NCBI GenBank assembly: GCA_039714715.1 | Contig: JBDLIU010000098.1 | Location: forward strand, 1-14,661 | Length of the DNA: 14,661 nucleotides | Origin: S012-113 sp039714715 | GTDB taxonomy: Bacteria; Bacteroidota; Bacteroidia; Cytophagales; Cyclobacteriaceae | Reading direction: 5' to 3' | Shown here: in pieces, positions 1 through 4,727 of the stretch | Position numbering within the stretch: the first letter of the stretch is position 1 | How the letters are laid out: every line of letters begins with the position of its first letter | Notes under the pieces: generated by a model | Databases searched by the model: none | What the model saw: the letters and a program-made list of their open reading frames with translations, nothing else | Told to the model about the DNA's origin: nothing | Translations under genes and position numbers: made by a program

Positions 1-150
1 CAACAGTGGCCATTCACCATAGGGGCAGTATTGTATGCCGTGCCCGAGGCAGGCGGGCTGACATATTCGAGTGTTTTTGTATATTTATTGGTCCGGGGAC
101 AGTGTCGTAGATTTGTACTCCACCACGCTGCCTAGCCGAGGCCGTTGGGT
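1..150 (+). repeat. Cassette-type repeat, site A (left edge cut by window)
   Basis: It opens with CAAC at the window edge, presumably the end of an RYYYAAC box, and closes with GTTGGGT at 144-150, a full GTTRRRY match. Inside are a CGGCA/TGCCG hairpin near 24-40, a GCCCG/CGGGC hairpin near 42-58, and the block CCGGGGACAGTGTCG at 93-107. Positions 24-81 are identical, base for base, to 975-1032 in site B. That makes A and B the closest pair of the four copies. Confidence 0.85.
58..87 (+). promoter_or_regulatory. Putative promoter inside site A
   Basis: CTGACA (58-63), 16 nt, then TATATTTA (80-87). The second box matches seven of eight positions of the Bacteroidota -7 element TAnnTTTG. The same two boxes recur at identical spacing in the other three repeats although the bases between them differ, which argues for function. 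Transcription would start near 94 and read into the membrane-protein gene at 194. Confidence 0.5.
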
Positions 151-193
151 ACAAGTGCCCTTTGAAACCAAGAATTTTAATAGAAGCTAGTAA

Positions 194-931
194 ATGAACA
201 ATACTATCAATTTATATGGACTACTAGAAAAGTCCTACAACCTATATAAAGAGAACTTCTCCAATTTCATTCAAATTAGTTTAGCAATTTCTTTGATTCA
301 AGTTATTATGACTTCATCAAAAAAACTACTTGGAGAGGATCTCATTCTCGTATATTTTCTACTCGCCCTTCTATTGCTCTATTTTCAAATGAAATTATCG
401 ATAACTTTTTTGTACGTGATAAAGGATAGATACCAAAATATTAATACTTCTATACCTGAAAACTATGCTAAATCAAAAGAAAAGTTTTGGCGGTATGTGG
501 GTGCTTCATTTTTGTTTGGACTTATAGTTGGGATACCATTTGCATTGTTTTATATGACTTTTCTTCTAACTGACATTTTTGTTTTAAAGACTATGATTGT
601 AATTGTTGGAGGTAGTATTGCTCTGTTTCTCTTTATGCATTATTTTTTAGCACCATTCATTGTAGTTCTTGACAAAAAAAGCAAAGCTTCATTTTCTGAA
701 AGTTTTAGACTTGTTAAAACCTATAGAACAACAACAATATTTGTAGTCCTAATTCTTATGATTCTTGAAGGTGCGCCATATTTATTATTTAAATTCATCA
801 ATTTACCAGGAATTATAGGTTTGACAATTGAAGCATTTGTTGAAGCAATTATATTTCCATTTAGCTTAGGGTTTATTCTAATATTTTACAAAGTCTTGCA
901 TGAAAAGGTTAATGATTTAATTCAAGAATAA
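194..931 (+). CDS. Multi-pass membrane protein of unknown function (cassette 1)
   Basis: 245 residues, not recognised as a named gene. About six hydrophobic segments are visible, near residues 25-40, 50-75, 100-125, 130-157, 178-198 and 210-235. An amphipathic N-terminus (LLEKSYNLYKENF) precedes the first. That N-terminal pattern resembles bacterial integral-membrane families such as the GPDPase_memb or DUF975-like groups, but this is a weak guess and no catalytic motif is visible. The start is the ATG 44 nt after the GTTGGGT box of site A; no Shine-Dalgarno is evident, as usual in this phylum. The gene is markedly more AT-rich than gdhA and uvrA downstream, consistent with acquired cargo. 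It is the only gene between sites A and B and is probably transcribed from the promoter-like boxes in site A. Confidence 0.8.
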   Translation: MNNTINLYGLLEKSYNLYKENFSNFIQISLAISLIQVIMTSSKKLLGEDLILVYFLLALLLLYFQMKLSITFLYVIKDRYQNINTSIPENYAKSKEKFWRYVGASFLFGLIVGIPFALFYMTFLLTDIFVLKTMIVIVGGSIALFLFMHYFLAPFIVVLDKKSKASFSESFRLVKTYRTTTIFVVLILMILEGAPYLLFKFINLPGIIGLTIEAFVEAIIFPFSLGFILIFYKVLHEKVNDLIQE

Positions 932-946
932 TGTTTTGGCACCAGT

Positions 947-1087
947 ACCCAACAATAGGTTTCTCAGCATTGGCGGCAGTATTGTATGCCGTGCCCGAGG
1001 CAGGCGGGCTGACATATTCGAGTGTTTTTGTACCTTTATTACTCCGGGGACAAAGTCGTAGGTTGTAAGACCCCCACGCCGTTAGCC
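947..1087 (+). repeat. Cassette-type repeat, site B
   Basis: ACCCAAC (947-953) fits RYYYAAC exactly. The closing box GTTAGCC (1081-1087) fits GTTRRRY in six of seven positions. The interior 975-1032 is identical to site A, including both small hairpins and GGGCTGACAT. The conserved block then reads CTCCGGGGACAAAGTCGTAG. Total length is 141 nt, at the upper end of known attC sizes. It lies directly after the membrane-protein gene and before the TPR gene. Confidence 0.85.
1009..1038 (+). promoter_or_regulatory. Putative promoter inside site B
   Basis: CTGACA (1009-1014), 16 nt, TACCTTTA (1031-1038), the same geometry as in sites A, C and D. The expected transcript start near 1045 would give a leader of about 58 nt before the TPR gene start at 1103. 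Confidence 0.5.
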
Positions 1088-1102
1088 ATTTTATAAAACA
1101 AT

Positions 1103-1996
1103 ATGAAACATATATTAAGTATTCTAGCATTATTAATTCTTAATAATCTTAGTCAAGGGCAAAATCTACAAAATGAGTTTGACAAATATTTCCAAGAAGG
1201 TGATACAATAAAGCAACTTAAAACTTTAAAGAAATGGGAAAATATAGAACCTGATAATGCAGAACTATTCACAAGTTATTTCAATTACTATTTTTCTATA
1301 TCAAGACAAGAAATCTTATCGTTAACTACAAATCAACCAGACGGAGAAAGCCTATCACTTAAAGACAGTACCGGGAATACTGCCGGGTATATTGGAAGTG
1401 AATTCATTTATAATACACCGAATTTAGAGAAATGCTTCAAAAAAATTGATCAAGGAATTAGCCTCTATCCTAACAGACTTGATATGAGATTTGGTAAAAT
1501 TTATGCCTTGGGACAAATTAAAGATTGGGAAAAATTTACTGATGAAATCGTCAAAACAATTCGATATTCATCGAAGAATAGCAATCAGTGGACCTGGACG
1601 AATAATGAGAAAAGAGATAACGGAGAAGCATTTTTTCTTTCTTCACTACAAAATTACCAGTTGAGTCTTTACAATACCGGAAATGATGACCTACTCATTA
1701 ACATGAGAACAATAGCTACTGAAATCTTGAAGTTATATCCTAATCATATTGAGAGTCTATCTAATTTATCAATAACTTACTTATTAACAGGTGAATATGA
1801 TAAGGGCATTGATGCGCTTTTAAAAGCGGAAAAAATAAACTCTAATGACGGTGTTGTATTAAGTAATATCGCTCATGGATATAAGCTAAAAGGAGATATT
1901 GACAACTCTATTAAGTACTATCAGAAAATGTTAGAACTGGATGATCCTCAAGCCAAAGAATTTGCTAAACAACAAATTAAAGCACTGAAAAAATAA
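1103..1996 (+). CDS. Secreted tetratricopeptide-repeat protein (cassette 2)
   Basis: 297 residues. The N-terminus MKHILSILALLILNNLSQG is a Sec signal peptide with likely cleavage before QNLQ, so the protein should be periplasmic or surface-exposed. The C-terminal third shows at least two TPR-like helical hairpins: about residues 214-246 (NLSITYLLTGEYDKGIDALL) and 249-280 (NIAHGYKLKGDIDNSIKYY). TPRs mediate protein-protein contacts; the partner is unknown. No lipobox and no enzymatic motif are seen. The ATG lies 16 nt after the GTTAGCC box of site B and no earlier in-frame start is needed. It is the sole gene of its unit, AT-rich like the other cassette genes, and its stop codon overlaps the start of the unit's 3' inverted end (1993-2009). 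The TPR assignment is from visible pattern only. Confidence 0.85.
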   Translation: MKHILSILALLILNNLSQGQNLQNEFDKYFQEGDTIKQLKTLKKWENIEPDNAELFTSYFNYYFSISRQEILSLTTNQPDGESLSLKDSTGNTAGYIGSEFIYNTPNLEKCFKKIDQGISLYPNRLDMRFGKIYALGQIKDWEKFTDEIVKTIRYSSKNSNQWTWTNNEKRDNGEAFFLSSLQNYQLSLYNTGNDDLLINMRTIATEILKLYPNHIESLSNLSITYLLTGEYDKGIDALLKAEKINSNDGVVLSNIAHGYKLKGDIDNSIKYYQKMLELDDPQAKEFAKQQIKALKK

Positions 1997-2002
1997 AACG
2001 GT

Positions 2003-2125
2003 TACCAACAATGCGCTTCGCAGCATCGGGGCTGACATTTCATCAATAGTTATTAACTTTAGGTGTCCGGGGACAGTGCCGAAGGTTGTATGACCCCAAT
2101 ACCGTAAGCCCGGTAACGTTAGGGC
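2003..2125 (+). repeat. Cassette-type repeat, site C
   Basis: It opens with TACCAAC (2003-2009), a near match to RYYYAAC, and closes with GTTAGGGC (2118-2125). It is the shortest copy (123 nt) because it lacks the GGCAGTATTGTATGCC-type inner hairpin of A, B and D. It keeps CAGCATCGGGGCTGACAT, the block TCCGGGGACAGTGCCGAAGG and GTAAGCCCGG near the end. GTTACC at 2001-2006 is complementary to GGTAAC at 2112-2117, so the site can also close on a second outer stem. Confidence 0.85.
2032..2061 (+). promoter_or_regulatory. Putative promoter inside site C
   Basis: CTGACA (2032-2037), 16 nt, TAACTTTA (2054-2061). The intervening bases share little with sites A and B while the two boxes and their distance are kept. 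It would give a leader of roughly 98 nt before the lipoprotein gene at 2166, passing through the short open frame at 2134. Confidence 0.5.
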
Positions 2126-2133
2126 ACATATAA

Positions 2134-2169
2134 ATGAAAAAATTAACCATCATGAATAAACTCATATGA
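2134..2169 (+). CDS. Possible 11-codon leader peptide overlapping the lipoprotein start
   Basis: An ATG at 2134 opens an 11-codon frame (MKKLTIMNKLI). Its TGA stop at 2167-2169 overlaps the ATG at 2166-2168 of the lipoprotein gene. This stop/start overlap is typical of translational coupling, where ribosomes ending the leader restart on the next gene. It may be chance in AT-rich DNA. By analogy, an 11-codon frame in the class 1 integron attI site is known to aid translation of cassette genes; the parallel here is inference. Confidence 0.3.
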   Translation: MKKLTIMNKLI

Positions 2170-2636
2170 AAATAAAAGTATCAATAATTACAAGTCTAAT
2201 TTTAATGATAATCGTAACGGGATGTAACTTTAACTATTCAGAAAGTGGAAAGAAAATCAATATTGAAAAAGATGGTAAAGAATTATCATTAGCAAAAAAA
2301 TCATTACAGTTTATTGAAGAGAATAAAACAGACAGCTTGAAAGAGTTACTTAATGATAACGTATTAAAAAAAAGCAATCCTGAACAGTTAGAATGGCTTT
2401 TTGAAAATGGGAAAAGAATAATAGAGAATAATGACTATCCTAATGATTCAATAATTACTGTTTCAACCACAACAAGAAAATCGATTTTAGGAGAAGAAAC
2501 CTTCAAAGAATTGAATTTCCCATTTATTAACAAAGATAATCCTGACTCAACAATGTATTTCAAGATTACAATAGTTGATGGGGAAATATATAAATTGATG
2601 TTGTCGACAGGAGTGCGATTTAAAAAAATAAATTAG
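2166..2636 (+). CDS. Putative lipoprotein of unknown function (cassette 3)
   Basis: 156 residues. The N-terminus MKIKVSIITSLILMIIVTGC is a lipoprotein signal peptide with lipobox V-T-G-C, so cysteine 20 should be lipidated and the protein anchored in the periplasm or outer membrane. The mature part is small and charged, with a predicted helical stretch around residues 40-85 (AKKSLQFIEENKTDSLKELL) and a more beta-like end. It resembles the general class of small lipoproteins with an NTF2/DUF3887-like layout, but I do not recognise the family. The start is the ATG beginning this signal peptide; an 11-codon frame ends across it. It is the only gene between sites C and D, and the stop is followed at once by the unit's 3' inverted end (2637-2650). 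Confidence 0.85.
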   Translation: MKIKVSIITSLILMIIVTGCNFNYSESGKKINIEKDGKELSLAKKSLQFIEENKTDSLKELLNDNVLKKSNPEQLEWLFENGKRIIENNDYPNDSIITVSTTTRKSILGEETFKELNFPFINKDNPDSTMYFKITIVDGEIYKLMLSTGVRFKKIN

Positions 2637-2683
2637 ATACGTACCCTAACAATGGCTAGCACAGCATCGTGGCATTTTTATAT

Positions 2684-2703
2684 GCCTGCCTGCGCAGGCA
2701 GGC
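2684..2703. repeat. Perfect 20-bp palindrome GCCTGCCTGC/GCAGGCAGGC
   Basis: GCCTGCCTGCGCAGGCAGGC reads identically on both strands. GCCTGCC/GGCAGGC palindromes are a common dispersed short repeat in Cytophaga- and Flavobacteria-type genomes. Here it sits within site D where A and B carry a different hairpin, extending the loop end of the folded site. Confidence 0.8.
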
Positions 2704-2732
2704 TGACATTTCAACATTCATTTGTATCTTTA
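2703..2732 (+). promoter_or_regulatory. Putative promoter inside site D
   Basis: CTGACA (2703-2708), 16 nt, TATCTTTA (2725-2732), same spacing as in A-C. Transcription would begin near 2739 and lead into the small gene at 2819. Confidence 0.5.
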
Positions 2733-2818
2733 GTTGACTGGAGACAGTGTCGAAGGTTGTATGACCCAACGCTGTAAGCCCGGGGCCGTTGGGCACCATA
2801 CCTTAATATTGAAATTTT

Positions 2819-3094
2819 ATGACTGGAGGAATTGGATTTGTTTCAACCGGAAAAGACAACGACAGAAAGAATCGTAGCTATTTGAGACATACTAAAGAAG
2901 TAAAGGCTAAAGGTAAAGGTCCCAGGTATGGAACAAATAGAAAACTCTTATTTAGGAAACGTAGCAAACGGGACATTGCAAAATTCCTGGTAAAATTCAG
3001 ACGACAACAAAGAAAACTTTACCTCAAACAAATATTTCTCCTTGTGATCATAATAATTCTTGTGGGTTATATATTAATCGGGGTATTGTGGTAG
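2819..3094 (+). CDS. Small basic single-pass membrane protein, unknown function
   Basis: 91 residues. The first 60 or so are strongly basic (many K and R, e.g. KAKGKGPRYGTNRKLLFRKR and RRQQRKLYLKQ). One hydrophobic helix follows at about residues 71-90 (IFLLVIIIILVGYILIGVLW), reaching the C-terminus. This predicts a tail-anchored protein with a positively charged cytoplasmic part. No known domain recognised. The basic stretch could contact membrane lipid, nucleic acid or another protein, but nothing decides this. The ATG lies 25 nt after the closing box of site D. It occupies the position of a fourth cassette, yet no repeat follows it, so this may be a truncated last cassette or the original chromosomal neighbour of the array. 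Confidence 0.7.
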   Translation: MTGGIGFVSTGKDNDRKNRSYLRHTKEVKAKGKGPRYGTNRKLLFRKRSKRDIAKFLVKFRRQQRKLYLKQIFLLVIIIILVGYILIGVLW

Positions 3095-3103
3095 CAAAGC
3101 GTA

Positions 3104-3194
3104 CGTAGCGAAGCAATCACAAAAACAGGAAGGCAGTTTTACCTTTCGAGGGATTCTTCGCCCCCCGCTTTTGGCGGAGGACTCTGAATGACGG
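3104..3194. repeat. Dispersed REP-like palindromic repeat
   Basis: The stretch reads AGCGTACGTAGCGAAGCAATC, then GGATTCTTCGCCCCCCGC, a TTTTG loop, GCGGAGG and ACTCTGAATGACG. The pattern GATTCTTCG...GACTC(T/A)GAATGACG is a widespread short interspersed repeat in bacterial intergenic regions, and GTAGCGAAGCAATC is another common fragment. It marks the right border of the cassette region. Identification is by recall of the pattern only. Confidence 0.6.
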
Positions 3195-3283
3195 ATTAAT
3201 TTTTTAGAGGTTGTGCTGTTAATGGGATCACTTTACCTCCAACTGGCGGATAGTGATGATGACAGTCGAAAAGGGTTATGTCC

Positions 3284-3318
3284 AAAAAAAATGGCCTCAC
3301 CTTTCGATGAAGCCATTT
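3284..3318 (-). terminator. Intrinsic terminator of uvrA-gdhA
   Basis: On the minus strand a perfect 13-bp stem (with two G-U pairs) closes a GAAA tetraloop: AAATGGCTTCATC, GAAA, GGTGAGGCCATTT. The stem occupies 3289-3318 and leads straight into a run of T residues (3284-3288 and the stem base). It lies 25 nt beyond the gdhA stop codon. Confidence 0.93.
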
Positions 3319-3342
3319 AATATTTAACAATGTTATTTCTCT

Positions 3343-4695
3343 CTATACAACACCTTGTGAAATCATGGTATCTGCCACTTTAATAAATCCGGCAATATTA
3401 GCACCTGCCATATAATCACCAGGCTTGCCAAATTTCTCTGCAGTTTCTAAGCAGGTATCGTGAATACCTGTCATGATACCTTGTAATTTCTCATCAACCT
3501 CTTCCATCGACCAGTAGATACCGTTGTAGTTCTGTACCATTTCAAGTCCTGAAGTAGCAACACCACCAGCATTAGAAGCTTTACCAGGTGCGTAGTTAAC
3601 ACCACCTTCTACCAGAACATCGATAGCATCAGGAGTAGTAGGCATATTGGCACCCTCTGCCACCAGCATGACGCCATTTTTAACAATATTCTTAGCATCA
3701 TTCACATTAACCTCATTTTGTGTTGCATTAGGCAACGCAATATCAGCTTTCACATCCCAGATAGGGTTGTAATCCAGGCTAGAATCTACCGGAGTGAATG
3801 TTGCATTAGGATATTTCTCTGCATATTCGTGAATTCTTCCTCTTTGAACTTCTTTAAGATCCATAATATATTCGAGCTTTTCAAAGTCGATACCATCTGG
3901 GTCGTAAACAAAACCAGATGAATCAGAAGCAGTAACAGGAATACCTCCGTTTTGAAGAATCTTCTGAATTGCATACTGGGCCACATTACCACTACCAGAC
4001 ACAATACACGTTTTACCTTTAAGGGTATCTCCTTTTGCTTTAAGCATATCCATTACGAAATAGATCAATCCCCATCCGGTTGCTTCTGGTCTTACAAGGC
4101 TACCGCCCCAGTCGAGACCCTTACCGGTAAGAATACCTGCATATTCATTGCGGATTTTCTTATACATACCGAATAAGTAACCAATTTCACGACCTCCTAC
4201 ACCGATATCACCGGCAGGAATGTCAGTTCGGTTTCCAATGTGCCTGTTAAGCTCTTGCATAAAGCTCTGAGCAAAACGCATAACCTCTGCATCTGATTTT
4301 CCTTTAGGATCAAAGTCAGAGCCACCTTTACCGCCACCCATAGGCAGGCCGGTAAGTGCATTTTTGAAAACCTGCTCGAAAGCGAGGAATTTAAGAATAC
4401 TAAGATTTACTGATGGATGAAAACGCAGGCCGCCTTTGTAAGGTCCGATAGCACTGTTCATTTGCACCCTATAGCCACGGTTTACCTGGATGTTTCCTTC
4501 ATCGTCCACCCATGGAACACGGAACATAATAACCCTTTCTGGTTCAGCGATTCTTTCAAAGATGTTGAACTTAACATACTGAGGGTGTTCCTGAAGAAGT
4601 TGTTCTACATTAAGATAAACCTCATCAACAGCCTGGTGAAATTCAACTTCACCCGGTGTTCTTGCTTTAATTCGATCAATTACTGATTGATTCAT
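3343..4695 (-). CDS. gdhA: NADP-specific glutamate dehydrogenase
   Basis: 450 residues, matching the usual 445-450 of hexameric class I enzymes. It catalyses reductive amination of 2-oxoglutarate with ammonium and NADPH to give glutamate, the direct route of ammonium assimilation in the cytoplasm. The substrate domain shows YKGGLRFHP (K87), FKNALTGLPMGGGKGG (K111 and catalytic-type K123) and PAGDIGVGGREIGY (D163). The dinucleotide domain starts about residue 228 with IVSGSGNVAQ and has ASDSSG at 256-261, typical of NADP-type bacterial GdhA. The start ATG at 4695 aligns with the known N-terminus. The gene begins 32 nt after the uvrA stop on the same strand, so co-transcription is possible, and ends at a strong terminator. 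No sequence sign of truncation. Confidence 0.97.
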   Translation of the reverse strand: MNQSVIDRIKARTPGEVEFHQAVDEVYLNVEQLLQEHPQYVKFNIFERIAEPERVIMFRVPWVDDEGNIQVNRGYRVQMNSAIGPYKGGLRFHPSVNLSILKFLAFEQVFKNALTGLPMGGGKGGSDFDPKGKSDAEVMRFAQSFMQELNRHIGNRTDIPAGDIGVGGREIGYLFGMYKKIRNEYAGILTGKGLDWGGSLVRPEATGWGLIYFVMDMLKAKGDTLKGKTCIVSGSGNVAQYAIQKILQNGGIPVTASDSSGFVYDPDGIDFEKLEYIMDLKEVQRGRIHEYAEKYPNATFTPVDSSLDYNPIWDVKADIALPNATQNEVNVNDAKNIVKNGVMLVAEGANMPTTPDAIDVLVEGGVNYAPGKASNAGGVATSGLEMVQNYNGIYWSMEEVDEKLQGIMTGIHDTCLETAEKFGKPGDYMAGANIAGFIKVADTMISQGVV

Positions 4696-4727
4696 ATTAG
4701 TAGTTATTTAATATTTAAAAAACTTGG

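Larger units (their letters stand above)
144..2794 (+). mobile_element. Candidate gene-cassette array (CALIN-like), three complete cassettes
   Basis: Four related repeats (A-D) separate one-gene units that all point the same way. If the break falls inside the GTT of each repeat's last box, as in integrons, the units are about 145-1081, 1082-2118 and 2119-2788. A fourth unit begins at 2789 but has no closing repeat. Seen: the unit ends are inverted copies. Unit 1 has 144-159 against 938-953 (14 of 16 match). Unit 2 has 1081-1094 against 1993-2009 (12 of 14, allowing a 3-nt bulge). Unit 3 has 2118-2131 against 2637-2650 (12 of 14). Known: integron cassettes carry one mostly promoterless gene plus an attC whose R'' and R' boxes pair; arrays lacking integrase are called CALIN. 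Inferred: these are attC-like cassettes. The pairing is longer than the usual 7-nt R box, and two of the R' boxes deviate from consensus. No integrase gene is in the window. A non-integron repeat system is the main alternative. Confidence 0.5.
2643..2794 (+). repeat. Cassette-type repeat, site D (last copy)
   Basis: ACCCTAAC (2643-2650) opens and GTTGGGC (2788-2794) closes it; the latter is a full GTTRRRY match. Next to them, GGCT and CAGC in GGCTAGCACAGC (2654-2665) are complementary to GCTG and AGCC in GCTGTAAGCC (2771-2780). They would form an inner arm like the L''/L' boxes of attC. The conserved core reads GAGACAGTGTCGAAGG. The inner hairpin of A and B is replaced by an unrelated perfect 20-bp palindrome at 2684-2703. 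At 152 nt it is the longest copy. Confidence 0.85.

Noticed and set aside
909..1130. 73-codon minus-strand frame across site B
   Set aside because: It lies almost wholly in the repeat, ends inside the flanking genes and has no matching frame conserved across the other three repeats.
1..2794. CRISPR array (regularly recurring repeats)
   Set aside because: Repeats are long and diverged, and the 'spacers' are 0.5-1 kb genes of different length; no short identical repeats and no cas genes.
3718..4686. Several plus-strand frames within gdhA
   Set aside because: Antisense shadows of a clearly identified gene; no protein-like features of their own.
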